NCBI GenBank assembly: GCA_934086775.1 | Contig: CAKOIJ010000021.1 | Coordinates: 1 to 18,200 of the forward strand | Source of the DNA: an uncultured Bacilli bacterium | Lineage (GTDB): Bacteria; Bacillota_I; Bacilli_A; RF39; UBA660 | Length of the DNA stretch: 18,200 bases | Reading direction: 5' to 3' | Shown: positions 7,477-13,924 of the stretch, one piece after another | How positions within the stretch are numbered: position 1 is the stretch's first letter | How the letters are laid out: every line of letters begins with the position of its first letter | Program-made: the position numbers and the translations under genes | The notes under the pieces: generated by a model | The model's input: the letters and a program-made list of their open reading frames with translations, nothing else | Told to the model about the DNA's origin: nothing | Database searches by the model: none

Positions 7477-8009
7477 TATTTATTTCCTCCAAAATTTCTT
7501 ACTAATTTCTTTTTAGCATTATTTAAGTTCATGCTAGCGACATATTTAAAATAGAGTTTTCTTAACTCATAAATATTGACATATTTTTTTCTTTTTAATA
7601 CAAAATGTGTTCTTTCAAATTCCTCATAATCACTTACTCTTACTGTTTTATCACAATCTAAACAACCATAAAGATTGTATTCAAATTTTTTATCTTTTTC
7701 ACTTGGAAGTTTAATACTATAACTTCTTTCATAGTCATCTACTTCATAATAACTTCCTAAATAAACCCATATTTCATGATCACAGTTGTTTTCATTTATT
7801 ACATTAAGAGATGCTCTTATAATTAAAATATCATTATTTTTATCATCGTCTTTATTATCTATTAACTTCTTTTCAAGTTCTAAATATCTCTTTACTTCTC
7901 TTGTTTTACTTAGTAGTTCATATTCACCCTTTATTTCTAAATACTTCTTCTTTTTTTCTTTAAGTAAATTTACCTCATTAATTATCTTTATTCTATCCTC
8001 CTCTCTCAT
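7476..8009 (-). CDS. Uncharacterised protein with coiled coil and a possible CxH/CxxC metal site
   Basis: A 177-residue protein with a charged helical, probably coiled-coil N-terminus (about 1-60). A beta-type domain follows, starting NCDHEIWVYLGSYYEVDDYER and containing YGCLDCDKTV. Cys76-x-His78 and Cys116-x2-Cys119 are spaced like a treble-clef or zinc-ribbon type metal site. Its enzymatic role, if any, is unknown. It follows the HAD gene after 1 base and meets the next gene at 7476, so it is co-translated with both. The metal site is my reading of residue spacing, not a family match. Confidence 0.8.
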   Translation of the reverse strand: MREEDRIKIINEVNLLKEKKKKYLEIKGEYELLSKTREVKRYLELEKKLIDNKDDDKNNDILIIRASLNVINENNCDHEIWVYLGSYYEVDDYERSYSIKLPSEKDKKFEYNLYGCLDCDKTVRVSDYEEFERTHFVLKRKKYVNIYELRKLYFKYVASMNLNNAKKKLVRNFGGNK

Positions 8010-8010
8010 A

Positions 8011-8532
8011 CTAATTTCTCCTCAATAGCATAGTTTTACATAGTTCTTTTTTTGTAAATTCTTCAAGTGAATTAATAGTAGTAAATTCACTTGAAATAGT
8101 ATTATCAAATTTAATACCTATTCCACCTTCTTTTTCCCAAGAATACAAATTACCTTTATAGTCATCCACTAAAATAGAATTCTTGGGATTAACAATAAAT
8201 GATTTACTTATACCACATGGAGAAGAAATAACGCTCACTTCTTTGCAGTGTTTTCTTATATCATTCAATTTAGCTTTAATTTCTTCTAAACTATTAACAG
8301 TTGTTAATATCTTAGGATTAAACACTTTCTGCTTTTGTATCACATTGATATAATAATAAGCCTTATTAATTTCTTCACTTATATTAAGTAAATAATTCCA
8401 GTCAATTTCCTTATAAAACTTAATTACCCTTTCCCTATCACTTAACTTAATTCCTAAGTCTTCCATGATCTTATATGACACTTTAATTGTATCTTTAATT
8501 ACTCCATCAAAATCAATATATAAATCTCTCAT
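8011..8532 (-). CDS. HAD-like 5'(3')-deoxyribonucleotidase-type phosphatase
   Basis: A 173-residue HAD-superfamily protein. Motif I is YIDFDGVIKDT with nucleophile Asp7 and acid/base Asp9. Motif II is VISSP around Ser103-Ser104. Motif IV is ILVDDYKGN with Asp123-Asp124. The arrangement and length resemble the NT5C-type deoxyribonucleotidases, which dephosphorylate (deoxy)nucleoside monophosphates, but other small phosphomonoesters are possible. The ATG at 8532 has GGAGGT close upstream and is immediately preceded by an operator-like palindrome. First gene of a five-gene unit ending in a histidine phosphatase. Confidence 0.82.
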   Translation of the reverse strand: MRDLYIDFDGVIKDTIKVSYKIMEDLGIKLSDRERVIKFYKEIDWNYLLNISEEINKAYYYINVIQKQKVFNPKILTTVNSLEEIKAKLNDIRKHCKEVSVISSPCGISKSFIVNPKNSILVDDYKGNLYSWEKEGGIGIKFDNTISSEFTTINSLEEFTKKELCKTMLLRRN

Positions 8533-8544
8533 ATTACCTCCAAT

Positions 8545-8564
8545 TGTGTATTTTATACACTTGT
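8545..8564. promoter_or_regulatory. Operator-like element upstream of the HAD operon (copy 2)
   Basis: TGTGTATTTTATACACTTGT, identical over 20 bases to the element at 9886-9905. Its core GTGTAT-TTT-ATACAC (8546-8560) is a palindrome. It lies 4 bases upstream of the HAD gene's Shine-Dalgarno, in the 51-base gap after the Nudix gene. A possible TATAAT at 8583-8588 (minus) would place the element in the early transcribed region. Confidence 0.7.
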
Positions 8565-8583
8565 TATTTTAATAAAAAACATA

Positions 8584-9258
8584 TTATAATATATTTTTTA
8601 CTTTTTTAGTTTTTTTAAATTTATAAACTTTTGCAGGCTTCTTACCTTCAAAAACAACATATTTATTAGTATCTTCTATTAAATTTAAACTTAATAATTT
8701 CTTTCTAAAATTTCTTCTATCAAATTTTTTACCAAGTATTGTTTCGTAAGTCTTTTGAACTTCTGGAATTGTAAACCCTTTTGGAAATAAACTTTCTAAA
8801 ATATCACTACTTACAATAAGTTCCTTTAAAGTTTCCAATCCTTTTTTAAGAATATCATTATGATCACTTGCAAGTTTCTTAACTTTATCAATAGAAACCC
8901 AGTCAGAGTCTTCTATCTTTAAAGTCTTTTTTAGGACCATTACCTTTTCACTATCTATAATACCAACATAAGTTATTGCTATCATTCTCATATTTGGCAT
9001 TCTATCTACTTTATCAAATATACCAGAGGGATATACTTTTATATCTGTAAGTCCACTTTTTTCAAATATTTCTCTTTGTACACCTTCTAAAAGTGTTTCA
9101 TTATTATAAAGAGCTCCCCCTACTAGCGACCACATACCTTTAAAAGGTTCATTCTTTCTCTTTACTAAAAGTACTTTTATTTCACCCTTTTGCACAGTAA
9201 AAATACTTGTTATTACATGAATACCTTGTTTCTTATATAATGGGTAATTTAATCTCAC
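8584..9258 (-). CDS. NrtR-like Nudix-domain transcriptional regulator
   Basis: A 224-residue protein with an N-terminal Nudix domain and a C-terminal winged-helix region (about 150-215, including the RRNFRKKLLSL segment and a basic tail). This is the architecture of NrtR, a regulator of NAD metabolism that senses ADP-ribose-type ligands. The Nudix box begins at Gly48 and reads GxxxxxE(x7)REIFEKSGL: the second Glu of the usual REUxEE is Lys67, which fits a sensing rather than hydrolysing domain. The start is GTG 9258, overlapping the upstream TGA, with AGGTGG 6 bases before it. Two copies of a palindromic element flank the locus and are the natural operator candidates. A plain Nudix hydrolase is the alternative. 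Confidence 0.85.
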   Translation of the reverse strand: MRLNYPLYKKQGIHVITSIFTVQKGEIKVLLVKRKNEPFKGMWSLVGGALYNNETLLEGVQREIFEKSGLTDIKVYPSGIFDKVDRMPNMRMIAITYVGIIDSEKVMVLKKTLKIEDSDWVSIDKVKKLASDHNDILKKGLETLKELIVSSDILESLFPKGFTIPEVQKTYETILGKKFDRRNFRKKLLSLNLIEDTNKYVVFEGKKPAKVYKFKKTKKVKNIL

Positions 9259-9857
9259 TTTCTACCACCTAAACTCAATTTTAAAATTGTTTGATATTCT
9301 TCTTCTACTTTTTCACTTTTTTCCATTAATGCACCCATGAACTCTAATTCAGTTTCAGAAAGCACTTTATTATTTTGTATTTTTTCTCTTAGTTGCTTAT
9401 ATTTATTTTTAATTTTAGATATTTCTTCTTGTTTTGTTTTAGATAATCTATATATTATATTTGCTAAAAATTTATCAAATTCTTCTTTTTTAATACCATT
9501 TAATGTATAAAATGGCTCTTTTGAACTTATTTTTAAACTCATACGGCCATTCAAATAAGAATAACTATTATCTTTTATAATTATGCTTGCTTTTCTTTCC
9601 ATTGAAAATAGTTCGCTTAAAATAATATCTGCTTCATATGACATTGGAGCATATTTTTTATACGTATGTTCTTTATCATTTAGAATTATTTCTTTATCAA
9701 TAAACATTCTCTCTATATATTGAAAATCATAATATGAACCTCCAATATATTTTACCTCAACTAAATTTGGATACTTTTTTAATATTTTTGCTTTTAGATA
9801 TTCATAATCTAAATATACTTTCCCTTTTTCATTCTTTAAGATTTCTTCTAAATTCAT
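9255..9857 (-). CDS. Uncharacterised 200-aa protein co-transcribed with the Nudix regulator
   Basis: No family recognised. The N-terminal ~120 residues appear alpha/beta, with a conserved-looking glycine/aromatic segment (YIGGSYYDFQYIERMF) and a basic beta region. Residues about 125-190 are strongly helical and charged, probably a coiled coil. No membrane span. The ATG at 9857 has AAGGAG 8 bases upstream and a near-perfect promoter with an operator in its spacer. Its TGA overlaps the GTG of the Nudix regulator, so the two proteins are made together and may act together. Confidence 0.82.
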   Translation of the reverse strand: MNLEEILKNEKGKVYLDYEYLKAKILKKYPNLVEVKYIGGSYYDFQYIERMFIDKEIILNDKEHTYKKYAPMSYEADIILSELFSMERKASIIIKDNSYSYLNGRMSLKISSKEPFYTLNGIKKEEFDKFLANIIYRLSKTKQEEISKIKNKYKQLREKIQNNKVLSETELEFMGALMEKSEKVEEEYQTILKLSLGGRK

Positions 9858-9879
9858 TTTCTCATCTCCTTACAATACA

Positions 9880-9908
9880 ATTATATGTGTATTTTATACA
9901 CTTGTCAA
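9880..9908 (-). promoter_or_regulatory. Consensus promoter of the orf200-Nudix operon
   Basis: Minus strand TTGACA (plus 9903-9908), exactly 17 bases, then TATAAT (plus 9880-9885): full consensus at both hexamers. The palindromic operator copy fills the spacer, so a bound regulator would exclude RNA polymerase. A strong promoter with tight repression is the expected behaviour. Confidence 0.88.
9886..9905. promoter_or_regulatory. Operator-like element in the orf200-Nudix promoter (copy 1)
   Basis: Same 20 bases as 8545-8564, with palindromic core GTGTAT-TTT-ATACAC at 9887-9901, occupying the spacer between perfect -35 and -10 hexamers. Likely binding site of the co-encoded Nudix/winged-helix regulator (inferred). 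Confidence 0.78.
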
Positions 9909-9934
9909 CTAAAATATTTGCTTTTTTATAAAAA

Positions 9935-9963
9935 TTGACATTATGTACCTAATATGGCATCAT
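9935..9963 (+). promoter_or_regulatory. Possible promoter for the 33-codon ORF
   Basis: TTGACA at 9935-9940, then 17 bases to CATCAT (9958-9963), preceded by TGG. The -35 is perfect; the -10 is poor. It is divergent from the Nudix operon promoter 27 bases away. Confidence 0.35.
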
Positions 9964-9987
9964 ATAAAACTAATTAGGGAGGTTTAT

Positions 9988-10089
9988 ATGTTTACTACTA
10001 CTTTTACAAATTCGAATTTTTCTAAACTAAAAAAGTTTGATCCTGGGAAGAATATACCTAACACAGAATGTGAACCTGTTATATTATAA
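9988..10089 (+). CDS. Small 33-aa ORF with a strong ribosome binding site
   Basis: ATG at 9988, TAA at 10087-10089, preceded by AGGGAGG with 5 bases spacing, among the best Shine-Dalgarnos in the window. It encodes a polar peptide starting MFTTTFTNSNFSKLKK and ending ECEPVIL. No family recognised and no membrane segment; a single Cys near the end. It may be a genuine small protein, a RiPP-like precursor without visible processing genes, or the start of a gene since truncated. A TTGACA lies about 50 bases upstream. Confidence 0.5.
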   Translation: MFTTTFTNSNFSKLKKFDPGKNIPNTECEPVIL

Positions 10090-10159
10090 TTATATTAAAT
10101 ACTCTAGCTAATCAAGATATGTATAAACTGAATATCAATGATTTCTTTAGATATATAAA

Positions 10160-10273
10160 TTATTTAGAAGATATAGGAATTAATAAAGATTTTCCATTTA
10201 ATACTTCATTAATTAATTTTAATTTATCTTCTTTTGACCAATATCTATTTGGTTCTTTTCTAATTCTTGCCAT
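10160..10273 (-). pseudogene. Remnant of an IS3-type transposase OrfA (N-terminal helix-turn-helix)
   Basis: Minus-strand ATG at 10273 with GGAGGT just upstream encodes 37 residues beginning MARIRKEPNRYWSKEDKLKL and continuing INEVLNGKSL before a quick stop. The start closely resembles the helix-turn-helix N-terminus of IS3-family OrfA proteins, which normally run to about 90-100 residues. The second helix of the HTH and the leucine zipper are missing, and no downstream frame restores them. No OrfB or terminal inverted repeats are seen. It is most likely a decayed insertion-sequence fragment; a stand-alone micro-protein is less likely. Confidence 0.6.
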
Positions 10274-10297
10274 ATTTACCTCCAATTCTATTATAAC

Positions 10298-10330
10298 AAA
10301 AAATGCAGACATGTTTTTTTATGTCTACAT
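10298..10330 (-). terminator. Rho-independent terminator after the DNA glycosylase gene
   Basis: On the minus strand ATGTAGACAT pairs with ATGTCTGCAT (one G-T wobble) around an A-rich 8-base loop, followed directly by a run of six T. It lies 18 bases after the glycosylase stop. Confidence 0.85.
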
Positions 10331-10347
10331 TTATTTTACAACTTCAT

Positions 10348-11193
10348 TTATTTTATAACCTGTTCTTTGTTTATTTTATTCCTATTAATATGATAAAGGT
10401 ATTGAATAGCAAGTCCACTATAGTCTCCAAAATTATCTCTCATAAATTTACATATAGTTTCCATATTATTTTTAATATTAAAGTTTTCATTCACATATTT
10501 TTTTACCCATGTATCTATAGGAAAAGTATCAAATCTAGAATAACCAAACAATAATATACAACTTGCAACTTTTAAACCTATACCCTTAATGCTCATTAAC
10601 TCTTTTAATGCATCTTCTGATATTAAAGAATCTATTTTTTCTAAGAACATAGGATCCTCTTTTAATTTATTTATAGCATTTATTATATAAGCATCTCTAA
10701 AACCCACACCCACTAATTTAAGTTCCTCTAAAGTAATATTTTTTAACTCTTCAAAATTCGGAAATAAATAATATTCCTTATTTTTAAAAATAATCTTTTT
10801 ACCATAAAGTTCACTTATTTTATTAATACTATTTGTTATTCTTTTTACATTATTATTTTGACTAATTAGATAACTAATGTACATTTCAAAAGGATTTTGT
10901 TTTAATATTTTATATCCTTTACATAAATCTATATTATTTTTAAAAATAATATTATCTTTAAACTTTTCATTTATAACTTTATAATCTCTATCTAAATCAA
11001 AATAATATCTTACTACTAATTCCAAATTATTTAAATTATTAGAATCTATAACTATGTATTCCCCTTCTTTTTTTATATTTATAACCCTATCAGAAAGAAT
11101 AACTGTAAAAGAATTATCTTCCTCTAAAGTTATTCTAAAAGCTTGACCACTCATAAGAGTATCATATAAATTAATATCACTTTTTATTTTCAT
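10348..11193 (-). CDS. ogg: 8-oxoguanine DNA glycosylase/AP lyase (OGG1 type)
   Basis: Bifunctional base-excision repair enzyme removing 8-oxoguanine opposite cytosine. It has an N-terminal OGG-type beta domain (1-100, with the LMSGQAFR segment), the hallmark SQNNNVKRI (Asn113-115 region), and the helix-hairpin-helix with GPD motif: MSIKGIGLKVASC with the Schiff-base Lys208, followed by TFPIDTWVKKY with the catalytic Asp227. Length (281 aa) fits. It starts 3 bases after the LTA-synthase-like stop region and ends at a strong terminator, so it is the last gene of a fic-ltaS-ogg unit. The functional link to its neighbours is not obvious. Confidence 0.93.
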   Translation of the reverse strand: MKIKSDINLYDTLMSGQAFRITLEEDNSFTVILSDRVINIKKEGEYIVIDSNNLNNLELVVRYYFDLDRDYKVINEKFKDNIIFKNNIDLCKGYKILKQNPFEMYISYLISQNNNVKRITNSINKISELYGKKIIFKNKEYYLFPNFEELKNITLEELKLVGVGFRDAYIINAINKLKEDPMFLEKIDSLISEDALKELMSIKGIGLKVASCILLFGYSRFDTFPIDTWVKKYVNENFNIKNNMETICKFMRDNFGDYSGLAIQYLYHINRNKINKEQVIK

Positions 11194-11195
11194 AT

Positions 11196-13148
11196 CTATA
11201 TTCCTAATTTACTATAGTAGTCTAAATATTTACCATCTTTTTCATATAATAATAAACTACTAGTAGTAAATTTTCCATATACTTTTGAATTAATTTTTGA
11301 AACATAATCTTCAGGTAAGCTATTATTAAAACTAGTAAATTTACCAGTCATGGAGTTATATTTACCATTTTCATTTATCCAACTTCTATCACTTAGCATA
11401 ACTAAACCTTCACTTTTACTTAATGCATCAGTTCCCATTAAAAGTCTTGAATCATAGTTTACTCCAAATAAATTATAAACTGTTGGTAAAACATCAATAC
11501 TTGACACATACTTATCAACTACTACATTTTTTTCCATAGCAGAATTATAAATAATTAAATTAGTATGGAACATTTCAAATTTATCACTTCTATCCGTTTT
11601 ACTTACTTCATTTAACTCATACGATTTTAGTCCATATGGATAATGATCTGGAGATAAAACAATAACTGTATTTTCTAGTTTACCCGCTTCACTTAAGTAA
11701 TTCATCAATTTTTCAAGTGCACGATCAAGTTCTACATTAGCAGCTATATAAGCCTTCACATGTTCACTATAAGGCAAATCTTTTACTAATTCCTTATTTT
11801 TATAGCTCATTGAATTTCCAGTAAAAGTATAATTTAAATGTCCACTTACCGTCATATAATAAATCATAAATTTATCACTATTAATATAATCATTAATTGT
11901 AGCATCAATCATTTCAACATCACTTTCTGGCCAACGTTTGCAATTCATTAATAATTCTAAACCATTACCACATCCTTTATATACATTAAAACCTAAATTT
12001 GGGTGTGACTCATCTCTATTATAATATGAATAAGTATGATTGTGATATGCATTTACTGTATTATAACCAAGTTTATTAAATTCAGTTCCTAAACTAAATG
12101 GCATTTTAATATTACTACTCCTATAAAACGACCACACCCCTTCTTTAGGTATTAAACTGTTCATAAACATATACTCACCATCACTAGTACTTACTGTAAA
12201 TAAAGGTTGATAATAATTTTTAAAAACAAAACCATTGTTTACTAGTTTATATAGTGTTGGTGTTATATCTTTATCTACTGCAATTGAATCAAAACCTTCT
12301 GCTGTTATATATATTAAATTCTTTCCTTTGAACATACCAGTATACTCATTTTGTTCAGTTGGAGAAACACTTTTAAAATACTTATGAAGAGTTTTAATTG
12401 TTTCATTAACCTCGTTATTTTCTAAAGTATCAAAATCAATATCGAGAACATTATATTTTTTTTCAGGATTAGTTATAGGTTTTTCTACGTGAGAATTATC
12501 AATTACTAGTTTCTCTTCAAAACCAAAAAGATATCTCTTAAGATCCAAAACCTCCATAGATAGAAGCCCCACTTTATTGATAGTAATCATTGGTGCATGA
12601 CTTTCATAATATATTCTATTAAGTGAATACATTCCAGCATTATTAAAGTGAACAACTAATTTTGTTATAACTATAAATATTACTATAGAAACTAATTCTA
12701 CTATAAACATTACTTTCTTTCTAGAAAAATCAAATACTTTATTTTTAAATATTATAAATAATATAGTTGGTAAAACAATTAATAAAACTCCCCATATATT
12801 ATCTACTACCATTTTAAATATAGCACTGAAAAATTCACCAAATACTTGTCCAGTACCCGCTTTTATACTATACACCGAAAATATTGAGTCATAAAATTCA
12901 AAATATATATACTGACTTGCAAATATAAATGTTATAAATATACTATTAAATATACTTATTACTTTATTAATCTTACTATTAAATAAACTACTCATAACAG
13001 TAAACAAAAGTATAAATGGAACACTAAATAGCATTATCAATAATGTATTTAAACTAAATACATTTTTTAAAACTAATGCTTTATAAACAATTTCTAAATA
13101 AATAATTAAAAAACTAAAATATACTATTAAAGGCAATTTCTTTTTCAT
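11196..13148 (-). CDS. LTA synthase-like membrane sulfatase-fold phosphoglycerol transferase
   Basis: A 650-residue membrane enzyme with five predicted N-terminal transmembrane segments (about 5-26, 34-56, 62-84, 112-134, 146-168) and a large extracellular sulfatase-fold domain. Metal/catalytic residues are visible: Glu284 in ITAEGF, nucleophile Thr321 in FTVSTSDGEY, a SGHLNY motif, and SPDHYPYGL near the end. LtaS-type enzymes polymerise glycerol phosphate from phosphatidylglycerol into lipoteichoic acid on the outer membrane face. The start is placed at ATG 13148, where GTGGGG lies upstream; the in-frame GTG 13160 falls inside that ribosome binding site. The start region is an exact copy of the fic start region. 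Related phosphoethanolamine transferases are a less likely alternative. Confidence 0.9.
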   Translation of the reverse strand: MKKKLPLIVYFSFLIIYLEIVYKALVLKNVFSLNTLLIMLFSVPFILLFTVMSSLFNSKINKVISIFNSIFITFIFASQYIYFEFYDSIFSVYSIKAGTGQVFGEFFSAIFKMVVDNIWGVLLIVLPTILFIIFKNKVFDFSRKKVMFIVELVSIVIFIVITKLVVHFNNAGMYSLNRIYYESHAPMITINKVGLLSMEVLDLKRYLFGFEEKLVIDNSHVEKPITNPEKKYNVLDIDFDTLENNEVNETIKTLHKYFKSVSPTEQNEYTGMFKGKNLIYITAEGFDSIAVDKDITPTLYKLVNNGFVFKNYYQPLFTVSTSDGEYMFMNSLIPKEGVWSFYRSSNIKMPFSLGTEFNKLGYNTVNAYHNHTYSYYNRDESHPNLGFNVYKGCGNGLELLMNCKRWPESDVEMIDATINDYINSDKFMIYYMTVSGHLNYTFTGNSMSYKNKELVKDLPYSEHVKAYIAANVELDRALEKLMNYLSEAGKLENTVIVLSPDHYPYGLKSYELNEVSKTDRSDKFEMFHTNLIIYNSAMEKNVVVDKYVSSIDVLPTVYNLFGVNYDSRLLMGTDALSKSEGLVMLSDRSWINENGKYNSMTGKFTSFNNSLPEDYVSKINSKVYGKFTTSSLLLYEKDGKYLDYYSKLGI

Positions 13149-13168
13149 TATTTTCCCCACTTTCCTAA
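13142..13168. repeat. 27-bp direct repeat, copy 1 (ltaS start, fic stop)
   Basis: Identical to 13812-13838. It carries the ribosome binding site (GGAAAGTGGGGA) and start codon of the LTA-synthase-like gene and also contains the TAG stop of fic. Confidence 0.95.
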
Positions 13169-13818
13169 TTTATTCCGTCTATACAATTTTCATATATAAA
13201 TTTACTTATTTCAGTATAATCATTTGTTTCATAAAATTTTATAAGTATACTTAAATATTGACCTATTTTTTCTACTGGAACTGCTATAATACCTTGGCCA
13301 TTTTTTATCATTTCTTTGTTAGCTACTAAGTTTGCCACTCTTTTATTTCCATCCTTAAACATTTGGCTTCTTTGAATAAAGCAAAATAAAGTTATAGATC
13401 TTTCTAATGGATTTTTAATATTTTTAATGACTTCAAGTTCTTTATCATAATCACATTCACTTGGTAATTTAGGCCTCCAGGACGTCCCTGTAATGCCTAC
13501 ACCGCAGTCTCTATATTCTCCCAATGGAGTAACACTTTGACCCTTACAAATTTCAAAATGAATTTTTTTAATATAATCTGTTGTTATTTCTTCATCTATC
13601 GTATTTAATACATATTCCCATGCATCTTTTAATCCCTTTAGTTTTAACATATCATCTACAGATATCTTACCATTATTTACATTGTTAAAAAAATCTACTG
13701 TATCTGCAAAAGTAACTGCTATACCTTCAAGATTTGCACTTTTATATAGATTATCTATTAATTTTCTTTTTGCAAAAAATATGTTATCCTCTTCAGTCAT
13801 ATTATAAATACTTTTCAT
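13165..13818 (-). CDS. Fic-domain protein with altered active-site motif
   Basis: A 217-residue Fic/DOC-fold protein. Fic enzymes usually transfer AMP to hydroxyl side chains using HPFx[D/E]GN[G/K]R. Here the motif is QMFKDGNKR (152-160): the catalytic His is Gln152, while Phe, Asp-Gly-Asn and the phosphate-binding Arg160 are kept. An N-terminal SANLEG (Ser27 to Gly32) matches the inhibitory [S/T]xxxE[G/N] motif, with Glu31 in place to block the ATP site. Activity is therefore uncertain: inactive, regulatory, or a different transfer chemistry. The start is ATG 13818 with GTGGGG upstream. It is first in a unit with the LTA-synthase-like and glycosylase genes and is flanked by 27-bp direct repeats. 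Confidence 0.88.
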   Translation of the reverse strand: MKSIYNMTEEDNIFFAKRKLIDNLYKSANLEGIAVTFADTVDFFNNVNNGKISVDDMLKLKGLKDAWEYVLNTIDEEITTDYIKKIHFEICKGQSVTPLGEYRDCGVGITGTSWRPKLPSECDYDKELEVIKNIKNPLERSITLFCFIQRSQMFKDGNKRVANLVANKEMIKNGQGIIAVPVEKIGQYLSILIKFYETNDYTEISKFIYENCIDGIN

Positions 13819-13838
13819 TATTTTCCCCACTTTCCTAA
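13812..13838. repeat. 27-bp direct repeat, copy 2 (fic start)
   Basis: Exact copy of 13142-13168, containing the fic ribosome binding site and ATG. Identity ends on both sides, so the repeat unit spans 670 bases and contains precisely the fic gene. Confidence 0.95.
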
Positions 13839-13848
13839 CTACACTAAT

Positions 13849-13854
13849 ATTATA
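13849..13854 (-). promoter_or_regulatory. Extended -10 of the fic-ltaS-ogg promoter
   Basis: Minus strand TGATATAAT, an extended -10, about 30 bases before the fic start. The same 13 bases (ATGATATAATATT) appear in the divergent cysS promoter. No clear -35. Confidence 0.65.
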
Positions 13855-13898
13855 TCATTTATATTCAAAAATTTGTACTAAAATAATTATTCTTATGA

Positions 13899-13904
13899 TA
13901 TAAT
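13899..13904 (+). promoter_or_regulatory. Extended -10 of the cysS promoter
   Basis: TGATATAAT with the hexamer TATAAT at 13899-13904, 20 bases before the cysS ATG. The predicted leader is only about 14 bases, too short for a T-box or other riboswitch. -35 matches are weak (TTGTAC lies 20 bases upstream). Confidence 0.7.
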
Positions 13905-13924
13905 ATTTTTGAAGAGGTGAAACT

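Noticed and set aside
10119..10358. Plus-strand 79-codon ORF in the gene-poor gap
   Set aside because: No Shine-Dalgarno; it runs through the terminator of the glycosylase gene and antisense to the better-supported OrfA remnant.
13860..13924. T-box leader upstream of cysS
   Set aside because: The extended -10 is only 20 bases before the start codon, leaving no room for a T-box.
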